A program made the position numbers and the translations under genes. Positions 1 to 9,118 of a stretch of 64,000 nucleotides of DNA are shown here, piece by piece. The notes beneath the pieces are model-generated. The model was not told the DNA's origin, made no database searches, and saw nothing but the letters and a program-made list of their open reading frames with translations. The number at the start of each line of letters is the position of its first letter. Positions within the stretch are counted from its first letter, which is position 1. The stretch is from an uncultured Lachnospiraceae bacterium (lineage in GTDB: Bacteria > Bacillota > Clostridia > Lachnospirales > Lachnospiraceae), in assembly GCA_910589385.1 (NCBI GenBank), contig CAJUTU010000010.1, positions 36,836 to 100,835 on the forward strand. The letters are read 5' to 3'.

Positions 1-795
1 TATGGAAAAAGTATAAAGAAAGAGGGGATTTCAGAAACTATTATTGGAAACTGGTTTGCAGGCGGCATGCATAGAAGGGAGAAAGTGGTTTTGGCGACGA
101 AAGTCTATGAATCTATGCAGGAGGGCGGCCCGAATGATATGCCGGGGCTGTCGGCGTACAAAGTCCGGCGGCATTTTGCCGACTCCCTTAAGAGACTGCG
201 GACCGACCATGTCGAGATTTACTATATGCACCACGTTGACAGGGGAGTGTTATGGGAGGAAATACTGCCGGTGTTCCAGGGAATGATACAAAATGGGGAT
301 ATTGATTATTTGGCTTCCAGTAATTTTGCAGGATGGAATATTGCAGACGCGCAGGGAGCAGCGAAAAAATCGAATATGTTTGGCCTTGTCTGTGAACAGC
401 ACAAGTATAATCTGCTGACCCGGATTCCTGAACTGGAGGTGCTCCCCAGCGCAAAGAGCCACGGCATGGGAGTTGTTGCATGGAGTCCGCTGGAGGGTGG
501 GATGCTTTCCAGAAATGCAGTGAACCGTAAGGACGTTGGGCGGGGCATACAGGAACAATTAAAAAAGTTTCATGAATTGTGCATAGAGATCGGGGAGAAG
601 GAAGATGTTGTCGCGCTGGCATGGCTTCTTCAGAATCCTGTAGTTACGGCGCCGATCATAGGGCCTCGCACGGTAGGACAGTTATACGACGCGCTCCGGG
701 CTTTGGAACTACATTTAGACCAAGAGGTGACAGAACGGCTGGAGCATATATTTCCGGGGCCTGGCGGAATTGCCCCAGAAGTATATGCATGGTGA
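1..795 (+). CDS. Aldo/keto reductase, 5'-truncated by window edge
   Basis: The frame is open from base 1 with no start codon, so the beginning of the gene lies outside the window. About 264 residues remain. Family features are visible: the catalytic-lysine strand (VVLATK), the catalytic-histidine strand (IYYMHH), the substrate/cofactor strand around VVAWSPLEGG and a C-terminal NADPH-binding stretch (APIIGPRT). Such proteins are cytoplasmic TIM-barrel oxidoreductases that reduce sugar-derived or other carbonyls with NAD(P)H. The next gene starts 21 bp downstream on the same strand, so it is probably the first visible member of the carbohydrate operon reaching 11335. The substrate cannot be read from the sequence. 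Confidence 0.85.
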   Translation, partial: YGKSIKKEGISETIIGNWFAGGMHRREKVVLATKVYESMQEGGPNDMPGLSAYKVRRHFADSLKRLRTDHVEIYYMHHVDRGVLWEEILPVFQGMIQNGDIDYLASSNFAGWNIADAQGAAKKSNMFGLVCEQHKYNLLTRIPELEVLPSAKSHGMGVVAWSPLEGGMLSRNAVNRKDVGRGIQEQLKKFHELCIEIGEKEDVVALAWLLQNPVVTAPIIGPRTVGQLYDALRALELHLDQEVTERLEHIFPGPGGIAPEVYAW

Positions 796-816
796 CGGGA
801 AAGGAGATGATGGAAA

Positions 817-2295
817 ATGAAATCATTAAAACGGGCGTCGGCATCATCCTGCCATGTGGATGCGTCAGGGCTTGCCCGGATGTTTGAAGAACTGAATGCA
901 CATCAGGTACATTCCGTTATGGTGACGAGGGATAATTTTGTGATAGCAGAGGGATGGTGGAAACCTTACCGCCGGGAATATAACCATATCCAGTATTCAG
1001 TCAGCAAAAGCTTTGTAGGGACTGCAATCGGATTTGCGGTGACAGAGGGGATTTTATCGGTGGAAGATAAGATACTGGATATCCTGGACGACGTTCTTCC
1101 TTCCGAACCCTGCGACAATATGAAAAAGCTGACGGTCAAACATGTTTTGACGATGTCTACGGGACATAAAGATGAACGGAATATGTTCCATGAAGGGGAA
1201 CCATGGATTTATTCCCTGCTATCTTCCTATATTGATGAAGAGCCAGGGAAGGGATTTCGCTATATCAGCAGTTCCACATATATTTTAAGCGCGGTCATAT
1301 GGAAACTTACCGGGCAGACTGTATTCGAGTATCTGAAACCGAGATTGTTTGAGCCAATGGGATTTTCAGAAAATATCTGGTGGGAAAAGTCGCCGGAGGG
1401 ACTGAATACGGGATTTAACGGATTCAATGCAACAGCGGAGGATATTACAAAATTAGCCCTTCTTTATCTGAACCAGGGATGTTGGGAGGGAAAGCGGCTG
1501 CTTAGTGAGGAGTGGGTGCGAGAGGCTTCTGCCCTGCAGATAAAGAATGAAGATAACGACAGGAACCAAAAACTTGGTTACCGCCAAGGGTTTGGGACTT
1601 TTTCCGAGGACTGGAAAAGCGGTTATGGATATTTGTTCTGGCACTGCAGGCCTAAGGGTGCATACCGTGGAGACGGCATATACGGGCAGATGTGTATCGT
1701 GATGCCCAAAGAACGTATGACGATCGCCATTGCGGCAGGCTGCCGTGAACCAAGGGAGATTCTGGATGTCGTATGGAAACACCTCCTCCCTGCGGTGGAC
1801 AATGATACCCACGGGCAGGAAGGGGATCTGCGCCTGCAGCAGGTTCTGGAAGGATTGGAGATTCCGGCGGCCAAAGGGAAAAAGACACATCCGGACCAAA
1901 AAGAGTATTCTCAAAAAGTATACCGGATCGCCCAGAATGACATGGGTATGAAGGCGCTTTCGTTTACATTCCCAGAGGAAGGAAATCCATCTGTGGCAAT
2001 CACATCCTGCAAGGGTACGATGGAAACACAGATTGGCTATGGGGAGTGGATTGAGACGGACACGGGATATGACCCGGACGGATTTAGCTGCGACAATGTG
2101 GTCTTTTTTGGGCAGGCAGCGTGCAGCGGCGCATGGCAGGGGGATGAATATGTCTTGAAGATCGTATATACAAGGACACCTTTTGTGGATACGCTGCGGG
2201 TACGTTTCCGGCAGGAAAAATTAGAAGGAACCTATACGCATACTGTAAAATACGGGCGGCAGAGTTATGAAGTCATGGGTATCTTACAGGAGTAA
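817..2295 (+). CDS. Serine hydrolase, beta-lactamase/class C esterase family
   Basis: A 492-residue protein of the penicillin-binding-protein-like serine hydrolase family. The SxxK nucleophile motif is seen as SVSK at residues 61-64, the tyrosine motif as YIS near residue 147, and the domain continues with a family-typical LTG/YLKPRLFEPMG segment. After about residue 350 there is an extra C-terminal region of about 140 residues, probably a beta-rich lipocalin-like or substrate-binding domain. No signal peptide is evident, so it is probably cytoplasmic and more likely an esterase/amidase than a true beta-lactamase. It sits between an aldo/keto reductase and an amidohydrolase in one operon, which suggests it removes a substituent (ester or amide) from the imported compound; that is inference. 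Confidence 0.8.
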   Translation: MKSLKRASASSCHVDASGLARMFEELNAHQVHSVMVTRDNFVIAEGWWKPYRREYNHIQYSVSKSFVGTAIGFAVTEGILSVEDKILDILDDVLPSEPCDNMKKLTVKHVLTMSTGHKDERNMFHEGEPWIYSLLSSYIDEEPGKGFRYISSSTYILSAVIWKLTGQTVFEYLKPRLFEPMGFSENIWWEKSPEGLNTGFNGFNATAEDITKLALLYLNQGCWEGKRLLSEEWVREASALQIKNEDNDRNQKLGYRQGFGTFSEDWKSGYGYLFWHCRPKGAYRGDGIYGQMCIVMPKERMTIAIAAGCREPREILDVVWKHLLPAVDNDTHGQEGDLRLQQVLEGLEIPAAKGKKTHPDQKEYSQKVYRIAQNDMGMKALSFTFPEEGNPSVAITSCKGTMETQIGYGEWIETDTGYDPDGFSCDNVVFFGQAACSGAWQGDEYVLKIVYTRTPFVDTLRVRFRQEKLEGTYTHTVKYGRQSYEVMGILQE

Positions 2296-2332
2296 AAAGA
2301 GACATAGGGTCATATATGGATTACTTTGTGTT

Positions 2333-2387
2333 ATGGTAAAAATGCTGTAAAAAGATATAATTTAACCATACAAATTATCGATAATTT
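2333..2387 (+). promoter_or_regulatory. Probable promoter and 16-bp palindromic operator
   Basis: A perfect -10 box TATAAT lies at 2356-2361 with a weak -35 candidate (ATGGTA, 2333-2338, 17-bp gap). Ten bases after the -10 is a perfect 16-bp palindrome, AAATTATCGATAATTT (2372-2387), at the expected transcription start and just before the AAAAAGGAGG ribosome site of the amidohydrolase. This placement suits a repressor operator. The regulator is unknown. Confidence 0.5.
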
Positions 2388-2404
2388 ACAAAAAGGAGGA
2401 AGTT

Positions 2405-3628
2405 ATGAATTTTTCAAAGATACCTTGTTTTGACAATCATGCACATTCCATTGATGGGGCACAGACAGAGATCACAGTCTTTGATTTTCTGAAAGGATAT
2501 CAGGCGCTGAAAGACTTAAGAGAACCAGCCAGCGGAGATTTGCGGGATCCTCAGTTTGGAGGTTTTTCAGAGGAACTGATCTTGCATACAAGAAGTACCG
2601 GGGTTGTGTATTCGACGGTCTGCCATATGGCCCGCCTGTTTGACTGTGAGCCGGTGTTAGAAAAGGTCATTGAAGAAAGGAACCGTTATGTTAAGGCGCA
2701 TGGAATACAGGCCTATTCGGCAATGCTTTATCAAGAGGGCGGCTTGATCGGAGGCGTTCTGGAGACAGACAACCCGATCGGAGAGGATGTGGAGGATCGG
2801 ATACAGGGATTTCAGGCTTTCCGTCTGTATTCGTTTGACCATCAGCTATTCAGGTTCCTTCGCGAGTCGGGCAGCTATGAGGAGCTTTCCAGCCGCTTTC
2901 AGGAGGATGTAAAAAAAGCGTTTCTGGATCCCCGCTATACAGGCATTAAATGCCATTTATCAGAAGTGTTCGCCCATCAGACTGCGCGGCCGGTATATCC
3001 ACAGGAGGCGGAAGCAGTATATGCCAGCGCACAGGCAATGGTCAGAAAGGATTTGGAAACCGTTTACCTTGCACTGTTGACGGAGACGATGTGCCTGTGT
3101 CAGGAACTGGATGTTCCGCTCCATATTCATTCCGGGATTACGGGACATTCCACATATCTGGGTGAACCAGGGATTGCCGGGCAGATTACGGTAAAGGCCG
3201 GGAGCATGTTTGACGGAGAGCCGTTTGCATTGTCATTGTTCCTTACGAAGCCGGAATTTCGGAATACAAAAGTGGTATTTTTACATGCGGGATATCCCTG
3301 GCTTCGGAACCTGTCAATGATGGCGGCCTTTTTCCCAAATGTCTACATTGATATGTCATGCGCGCTGTCATGGACATCCCTGGCCAGTGAGAGGACGCTG
3401 GAAGAACTGATGAGTTATGCCCCATTTACGAAAATCGTTGTAGGCAGCGGCCAGGGCGGAATACCTGAAAAAGGATGGATGGCGGCAAAAACGGCCAGAA
3501 ACGCGCTTGGATCTGTCTTAAACCGTGCAGTAGAAAATGGGTTTATGTCAGAAGCGCACGCGATAGAAACCGCAGAAAATATTTTATATAAAAATGCATT
3601 AAGATTGCACAAACATTTTCAGATATAA
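2405..3628 (+). CDS. FluG-type amidohydrolase (TIM-barrel), atypical metal site
   Basis: A 407-residue amidohydrolase-2 superfamily protein. The HxH motif is HAH near residue 12, the strand-5 His is in LHIHSG, the strand-6 His is in VFLHAGYP, and the C-terminal helix (AENILYKNALRLH) resembles the amidohydrolase domain of FluG/nodulin proteins. In that family the strand-8 motif is normally SSD or GSD; here it reads VGSGQGGIPE, so the metal-binding/catalytic Asp is Gly349. The protein may use another residue or be non-hydrolytic. It begins after a strong AAAAAGGAGG site and is followed 18 bp later by a sugar-binding lipoprotein, so it belongs to the carbohydrate operon. Confidence 0.8.
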   Translation: MNFSKIPCFDNHAHSIDGAQTEITVFDFLKGYQALKDLREPASGDLRDPQFGGFSEELILHTRSTGVVYSTVCHMARLFDCEPVLEKVIEERNRYVKAHGIQAYSAMLYQEGGLIGGVLETDNPIGEDVEDRIQGFQAFRLYSFDHQLFRFLRESGSYEELSSRFQEDVKKAFLDPRYTGIKCHLSEVFAHQTARPVYPQEAEAVYASAQAMVRKDLETVYLALLTETMCLCQELDVPLHIHSGITGHSTYLGEPGIAGQITVKAGSMFDGEPFALSLFLTKPEFRNTKVVFLHAGYPWLRNLSMMAAFFPNVYIDMSCALSWTSLASERTLEELMSYAPFTKIVVGSGQGGIPEKGWMAAKTARNALGSVLNRAVENGFMSEAHAIETAENILYKNALRLHKHFQI

Positions 3629-3646
3629 CGGAGGAGGAAAAGGAGA

Positions 3647-4996
3647 ATGAAGAACTGGAAAAGACTAACTGCTATTTTCATGAGTATTGCGATGCTCGGT
3701 ACTTTGGCTGCCTGCGGGAACGGGAATGAAAGCGGCGGCACGGGTGATGCAGGCAATGAAACTCAGGCAGGAGCATCCGATGAAAAAGTGAAGATCCAGA
3801 TTATGGAGTGGGACAGCGGCGTGGACAATGCGAAGACAGAATTTGATGTATTCTTGAACACGTTCCCTGAATATAAAGACAAAGTGGAATTTGAAGTTGT
3901 AACAGGCGGAAGCGGGCCGATTGATATTATGGAGACCATGCGGAAAATGGTAGCTTCAGGGGAGCAGGAGGAGATGCCGGATATCATTACATGCAATTGG
4001 GCGCAGGTGCCGGAATATTATGAGATGGGTATCATACGTGATGTAAGCAGCGTATATGACGGACATGGGGATGAGATTATAGAAGGCGTTGCAAACCTGA
4101 TGAAATATGAAGATCAGTATATGGGGTTCCCGGCGGAAGTAAAGACAAAAATCTGGGCGTACAGAAAAGACATGTTTGAGGAAGCCGGAGTAGATCCTAA
4201 TGCATGTAAGAACGTGGACGACTTGATCGAGGCAGGAAAAAAGATCCAGGAGGTCTACCCGGATTCCTATATTGAAAACTATACGGAAGTCCCACAGGGG
4301 TATGATCTGTTTGCGTATTTTACCGGAAACGGCGCCCGCCTGGCGGATGAAGACGGGAATTATATCTGTTCCACAGACCCGGGAGTAAGGGAGGCTTTTG
4401 AATTTTACGGCAAGATGCGTGATTCTGGGGTGGTAAGTACGACAATCCAGGACTTTTCTGAAGAATGGCAGGCGGCTTTAAACGATGGTACACTCTGTTC
4501 ACAGGTACTTGCAGGATGGTTTTCCTCGAATCACCTTCCAAATATCTGCCCGGATCTTGCAGGAAAATGGGGGCTGGCTTTGTGGCCGGAAGAGATTGCG
4601 GCCGGCTCTGAATCCGGCGCGAAGCTGATGATGGTCAATGACGCAAGCCCGAATGGAGATCTGGCAGTTGAAATACTGGATAAGTTCTGTTTTACGGAAG
4701 AAAACGCAAAAGCACTTTACGAAAGCCCGCGCGGGACGATTCCCTATTTGACCGCGTGTACAAAAGATGAAACATTTTTGGCGCCTACAGATTATTTTGG
4801 CGAGGACAGGATGGAAACGGAATTTAAGGCAATGGAGATCCTGACTGTATATCCTTATACGCCTCATTCTTCACAGGAAGAGGAAATCATCGTCCGTTAT
4901 CTTGGAGAATATTTATCAGGGACAAAGGATCTGGACGCTGCATTAGAAGGGGCAGAGGAAGAGATGAACCTGCAGATTGGCAATGCATACGATTAG
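3647..4996 (+). CDS. ABC transporter sugar-binding lipoprotein
   Basis: A 449-residue family-1 extracellular solute-binding protein. A short basic N-terminus and hydrophobic stretch end in the lipobox LAAC, with Cys23 as the lipidation site, followed by a Gly/Asn/Glu-rich linker. The mature domain should be anchored outside the membrane and deliver an oligosaccharide or glycoside to the two permeases encoded downstream. No ATPase gene is present, as is usual for such clusters, which share an MsmK-type ATPase encoded elsewhere. The start is fixed by a GGAGGAGG/AAGGAG region directly upstream. Confidence 0.93.
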   Translation: MKNWKRLTAIFMSIAMLGTLAACGNGNESGGTGDAGNETQAGASDEKVKIQIMEWDSGVDNAKTEFDVFLNTFPEYKDKVEFEVVTGGSGPIDIMETMRKMVASGEQEEMPDIITCNWAQVPEYYEMGIIRDVSSVYDGHGDEIIEGVANLMKYEDQYMGFPAEVKTKIWAYRKDMFEEAGVDPNACKNVDDLIEAGKKIQEVYPDSYIENYTEVPQGYDLFAYFTGNGARLADEDGNYICSTDPGVREAFEFYGKMRDSGVVSTTIQDFSEEWQAALNDGTLCSQVLAGWFSSNHLPNICPDLAGKWGLALWPEEIAAGSESGAKLMMVNDASPNGDLAVEILDKFCFTEENAKALYESPRGTIPYLTACTKDETFLAPTDYFGEDRMETEFKAMEILTVYPYTPHSSQEEEIIVRYLGEYLSGTKDLDAALEGAEEEMNLQIGNAYD

Positions 4997-5072
4997 AGTG
5001 ATCAGGGAAGTCAATGGAATTTATGGTAGCAGTTCCAGGCGGGATTGCTGTGGCATACTTCCCGCTTTGGAT

Positions 5073-5108
5073 GGGACAGTCCTGTGATGTATAGAAAGGG
5101 GCTGTCCC
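5073..5108 (+). promoter_or_regulatory. Intercistronic hairpin after binding-protein gene
   Basis: GGGACAG (5073-5079) can pair with CTGTCCC (5102-5108) in the 173-bp gap between the binding protein and the first permease. There is no run of T after it. It is best read as an mRNA-stabilising or partial attenuation hairpin that lets the binding protein be made in excess. Confidence 0.45.
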
Positions 5109-5169
5109 TTTCACATAAGGGAGATGGAAACTGCCGAAAGGCCATATAAAGATCAAGGAGCGGAAAAAA

Positions 5170-6060
5170 ATGAGAGTACAGAAAAATAAGAGAAGAAAGA
5201 AACGCGGCTTGTTCCTGCTTTTTCTGCTGGGGCCATTTTGCATCTTGCATCTGGTGTTTACATTCATTCCGGCGGTATACTCTCTTGTCTTAAGCTTTTT
5301 TAAGTACAGGGGATATGGGGAAGCGAAGTTTGTCGGGCTGGAAAATTATCAAAACCTCCTTAAAATGCCGGCCACATGGAGGCAGATGGAAAATACAATG
5401 ATTTATTATGTCACACATTTAATCCCGTGCCTCATTATCGGGTTTATCCTTGCATATGCGGTATTCTGTATGCTGGGGCAGCGAGCGCAGAGGATATACA
5501 AGCCGATTTTTTATCTGCCACAGCTTATGGCAACTGTAGCGGCGTCCATGGTATTCGGAGTGATATTCGGGACAAATATCGGGGTTGTGAACCAGCTTCT
5601 GGGGACATCGATCCCATTTTTGACAAATCAGAATTATATTAAGATACCTGTCATTGTCTTGATCATCTGGCGGACGATGGGGTGGTATTTTTTGATACTC
5701 CTGTCCGGAATGAGCACGGTCAGTACAGATTTGATCGAGGCGGCAAAGCTTGACGGGGCAAGTCGGCTGCAGCAGATCCGTTATGTGGTGCTGCCGGTCA
5801 TGAAGCCGATCATCTCTTTTTTGATCATTACGGAGACGATGTCCTCTATTAAGGTTTATACGGAGCCGGCGCTTGTTACAAATAATATTACGGCGACTTC
5901 GATGCCGATTGCGGCGGCGCCGTTTGTGAATGTGATCGTCAGCAATCTGGAAGGGGGCCAGTTTGGCATGGCATCGGCGGCAGGCTGGATTTTGTTTTTT
6001 GTGATTCTGGTATTTACGCTTGCCTACATGCTGCTCTTCAATGAAAAAGGAGGGGAATAA
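5170..6060 (+). CDS. ABC sugar permease, MalF/UgpA type
   Basis: A 296-residue inner-membrane permease with six predicted transmembrane segments. The cytoplasmic EAA loop reads EAAKLDGASRLQQIRYVVLP, the coupling site for the ATPase. The basic N-terminus (RKNK-like, many Arg/Lys) precedes the first helix. An AAGGAG site sits 9 bases upstream of the ATG. It works with the adjacent permease (2-bp gap) and the upstream binding protein to import a sugar or glycoside that the GH112 phosphorylase and reductases of this operon may process. Confidence 0.92.
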   Translation: MRVQKNKRRKKRGLFLLFLLGPFCILHLVFTFIPAVYSLVLSFFKYRGYGEAKFVGLENYQNLLKMPATWRQMENTMIYYVTHLIPCLIIGFILAYAVFCMLGQRAQRIYKPIFYLPQLMATVAASMVFGVIFGTNIGVVNQLLGTSIPFLTNQNYIKIPVIVLIIWRTMGWYFLILLSGMSTVSTDLIEAAKLDGASRLQQIRYVVLPVMKPIISFLIITETMSSIKVYTEPALVTNNITATSMPIAAAPFVNVIVSNLEGGQFGMASAAGWILFFVILVFTLAYMLLFNEKGGE

Positions 6061-6062
6061 GA

Positions 6063-6896
6063 ATGAGAAAGAGGACAGGAAAAATACTGCTGCACGCGGT
6101 TTTGGTCTTTTGCTCTGTCATATCGCTTTATCCATTTTTTATTATGTTTACCGGCGCGTTTAAAACTTCTTCTGAATTGATGAAAAATGCGTCTGGCTGG
6201 CCCATACAGGGTACTTTTGAAAATTTTCCACGACTGCTGGACTATAATTCGCATATCATTTCAAGGACATTTTTTAATGCGTTGGGCGTGTCCATAGTAT
6301 CTACGGTGATCGTGCTGGTATTGGCTTCCCTTGCAGGATATGCGTTTGCAAAATTTAAATTCAGGGGGAAGCGGATCTTGTTCCTGTTCTTTCTTTCAAC
6401 AATGATGCTGCCGATGGAAGTAAACATGACTCCGTTATTTATTATGTTTTCCAAACTGCACTGGCTGAATTCTTACCAGGTCCAGATCCTTCCGGGCATC
6501 GCCAATGTGCTGGCCATGTATATGTATAAGCAATATATGGAAAGCCTCCCGGATTCTGTTTTGGAATCTGCTTATCTGGACGGCGCGAGTGAGTGGATGG
6601 TATACAGGAAGATTGTAATGCCGATGGTAAGGCCGGCTACAAGCGCTTTGGCGATCATTATGTTTATGGGGAAATGGAATGATTACCTGATGCCGAGGAC
6701 GATGCTTACAAAGCAGGAATACATGCCGATCATGGTAATCCTCCCTACACTGAGTGATACAGGTACGAGTTATGTCATCCCATGGGAATTGATCTTTGCA
6801 GGATGTGTACTGATCACAATCCCGCTGCTGGCAGTATTTCTGCTTTTCCAGGATAAGTTCATGAGCAGCGTGGTGATGGGCGCGGTAAAAGAGTAA
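6063..6896 (+). CDS. ABC sugar permease, MalG/UgpE type
   Basis: A 277-residue permease, the second half of the importer. Six membrane helices can be seen, and the EAA loop is ESAYLDGASEWMVYRKIVMP. It begins 2 bp after the first permease with GGAGGGG overlapping the previous stop region, so the two are probably translationally coupled. The C-terminus FMSSVVMGAVKE is typical for MalG-type permeases. The substrate is not determinable from sequence. Confidence 0.92.
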   Translation: MRKRTGKILLHAVLVFCSVISLYPFFIMFTGAFKTSSELMKNASGWPIQGTFENFPRLLDYNSHIISRTFFNALGVSIVSTVIVLVLASLAGYAFAKFKFRGKRILFLFFLSTMMLPMEVNMTPLFIMFSKLHWLNSYQVQILPGIANVLAMYMYKQYMESLPDSVLESAYLDGASEWMVYRKIVMPMVRPATSALAIIMFMGKWNDYLMPRTMLTKQEYMPIMVILPTLSDTGTSYVIPWELIFAGCVLITIPLLAVFLLFQDKFMSSVVMGAVKE

Positions 6897-6918
6897 AAAG
6901 ATAACAGGAGAAAAAATT

Positions 6919-7929
6919 ATGGGCAAAAGATATATGGCAGTTGATAAACGATATGAAAATATGGAGTATAACAGATGTGGGGCAAGCGGCTTAAAGCTGC
7001 CGCTTTTGTCACTGGGCTTGTGGCATAATTTCGGAGACTACAGCAGTTTCCAAAATATGAAAGAGATGTGCGTAACGGCATTTGACGAGGGCATAACACA
7101 TTTTGACCTGGCCAATAATTATGGACCCTATGCCGGAAGCGCGGAGGAAAATTTTGGGAGGATCCTGGAAGATTCTCTTCATCCTTACCGGGATGAGCTG
7201 GTGATCAGTACGAAAGCCGGGTATGATATGTGGGAAGGGCCTTACGGAAGCTGGGGAAGCAGGAAACATTTGATTGCAAGCATTGACCAGAGCCTGAAAA
7301 GAATGCGGTGTGATTATGTGGATATTTTTTATCATCACAGGATGGACAGGAATACTCCGTTGGAAGAGTCCATGGGGGCGCTCTCTGACATTGTGCGGAG
7401 CGGAAAAGCACTGTATATCGGTATTTCTAATTACGATAAAGAATACATGGAAAGGGCTGCGGCAATCCTCAGAGATATGAAATGCCCCTGTATTGTAAAC
7501 CAGAGGCGGTATTCTATTTTTGACCGGACGATAGAAGAAGATGGAGTAAAAGACGCAGCCTGCGGACAAGGGATTGGTATTGTTGCGTTCAGCCCTTTGG
7601 CGCAGGGGCTTTTGACAGATAAGTATCTGTCCGGCATTCCATCGGAGAGCCGGATTGCAAAGGATCCGCGCTTTTTAAAAGCGAACTGCCTGACAAAAGA
7701 AAAACTTGTTCAAATTAAGCATCTGAATGAAATTGCAGGTGAAAGAGGACAGACACTCGCACAGATGGCGCTGTCCTGGATCCTCAGGGATCAGAAGATC
7801 TGCACCGCGTTGATCGGGGCATCCACGCCGCAGCAGATCAAAGAAAACCTTGCAGTGATAAAAAATCACGATTTTTCGGAAGAAGAACTCAAGAAAATTG
7901 ATGAGATCAGTTTAAAAAATGCATGTTAG
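6919..7929 (+). CDS. Aldo/keto reductase, YghZ-like
   Basis: A 336-residue NAD(P)H-dependent TIM-barrel reductase. The N-terminus (CGASGLKLPLLSLGLWHNFG) closely follows the YghZ/Gpr group, which acts on L-glyceraldehyde 3-phosphate and methylglyoxal-like aldehydes. The tetrad is visible: Asp/Tyr in FDLANNYGPY, Lys in VISTKAG, His in YHHRMD. An AGGAG site precedes the ATG. The end overlaps the upstream part of the alcohol dehydrogenase frame, and its stop is 12 bp before the preferred start of that gene. Together they suggest detoxification or reduction of aldehydes released from the imported sugar. Confidence 0.85.
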   Translation: MGKRYMAVDKRYENMEYNRCGASGLKLPLLSLGLWHNFGDYSSFQNMKEMCVTAFDEGITHFDLANNYGPYAGSAEENFGRILEDSLHPYRDELVISTKAGYDMWEGPYGSWGSRKHLIASIDQSLKRMRCDYVDIFYHHRMDRNTPLEESMGALSDIVRSGKALYIGISNYDKEYMERAAAILRDMKCPCIVNQRRYSIFDRTIEEDGVKDAACGQGIGIVAFSPLAQGLLTDKYLSGIPSESRIAKDPRFLKANCLTKEKLVQIKHLNEIAGERGQTLAQMALSWILRDQKICTALIGASTPQQIKENLAVIKNHDFSEEELKKIDEISLKNAC

Positions 7930-7940
7930 GAGATGAGAGG

Positions 7941-9101
7941 ATGGCACATACATTTATCATGCCTGAGATGATACTGTCAGGCAGGGACGCGGTGCAGCAA
8001 AGCATGGGCTATATGCCTGGGCCGCCGGAAAAGGCTCTGCTGCTTACGTCCGCCCATCATGTGGAATATGGGCATGTGGAGGTGATCACAGAGGTTTTAG
8101 AAAGAGAAGGAAGGACATATTGTATTTATGGCCAGATCAACCAGGAGCCGACAGACTCCATGGTAGAAGAAGTAATCCGCTTGTACCAGGAGGAGCAATG
8201 CAGTTATTTTATCGCGTTAGGCGGGGGAAGTGTGATAGACGTGATGAAAGCGGCCGCCCTTTTGGTTTCTAACCCAGGGAGCATTGCGGATTATGCCGGA
8301 AAAAAGAAAGTATCCAACCCTCTTCCTTTTATGGCTGCAGTGCCCACTACGGCAGGAACGGGTTCAGAAGCAACACAGTTTACGATCATTACAGATACAA
8401 AACGAAATATTAAGATGTTGATCGGAATGAAAGAACTGATGCCGAAACTGGTTCTGCTGATGCCGGAGCTTACATATACCGTACCGCGGGAAGTCACAGT
8501 GTCAACCGGGATGGATTCGCTGATCCATGCGCTGGAAGCGTTCTTATCGAAAAAGGCACAGCCGATGTCAGACAGCTTTGCGGTTTCGGCAGTGAAAAGA
8601 ATCTTCCAGAACCTTCCGATTGTATATTCTGACGGGGCTGATCATGCTGCAAGAAATGAGATGGCATTTGCGGCGCTGGAGGCTGGAATCGCGTTTAATA
8701 ATTCGTCTGTAACATTGATCCATGGGATGAGCAGGCCTATCGGAGCTTTGTTCCATATCCCACATGGGCTTTCGAATGCAATGCTTTTGCAAGAATGCCT
8801 GTATTTTATGGCGGACAGCGCGCCAGACCGGCTTGCAGCCCTGTCAGAGGCTGTCCATGCGGCAGAAAACGGAATGAGTGAAAAAGAAAAAGTGGAAGCT
8901 TTTTTGAAAAAGATATCTGCCTTGTGCGGCTTTTGCGCGATCCCCACATTGGAAGAATATGGCGTCGGGCGAGAGGAATTTATGAGGCAGGCAGATAAAA
9001 TGGCAGAGGATGCGCTTGCAAGCGGAAGTCCGCAAAATTTAAGGAAAAATATTGAAAAAAAAGATATAATATCTATATATCAGAAACTGTGGCAAAAGTA
9101 G
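7941..9101 (+). CDS. Iron-containing alcohol dehydrogenase
   Basis: A 386-residue group III alcohol dehydrogenase, of the FucO/butanol dehydrogenase type. The NAD(P) site shows GGGSVIDVMKAAALL, and metal-binding Asp/His residues are seen in TGMDSLIHALEAF, LIHGMSRPIG and FHIPHGLSNAM. The ATG at 7941 is preferred because TAGGAGATGAG lies just before it; an in-frame ATG at 7923 overlaps the previous gene and lacks such a site. It probably reduces an aldehyde such as lactaldehyde or glycolaldehyde to the alcohol; the exact substrate is inferred from context only. Confidence 0.87.
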   Translation: MAHTFIMPEMILSGRDAVQQSMGYMPGPPEKALLLTSAHHVEYGHVEVITEVLEREGRTYCIYGQINQEPTDSMVEEVIRLYQEEQCSYFIALGGGSVIDVMKAAALLVSNPGSIADYAGKKKVSNPLPFMAAVPTTAGTGSEATQFTIITDTKRNIKMLIGMKELMPKLVLLMPELTYTVPREVTVSTGMDSLIHALEAFLSKKAQPMSDSFAVSAVKRIFQNLPIVYSDGADHAARNEMAFAALEAGIAFNNSSVTLIHGMSRPIGALFHIPHGLSNAMLLQECLYFMADSAPDRLAALSEAVHAAENGMSEKEKVEAFLKKISALCGFCAIPTLEEYGVGREEFMRQADKMAEDALASGSPQNLRKNIEKKDIISIYQKLWQK

Positions 9102-9118
9102 AAAGGAGTTCATGGTGT

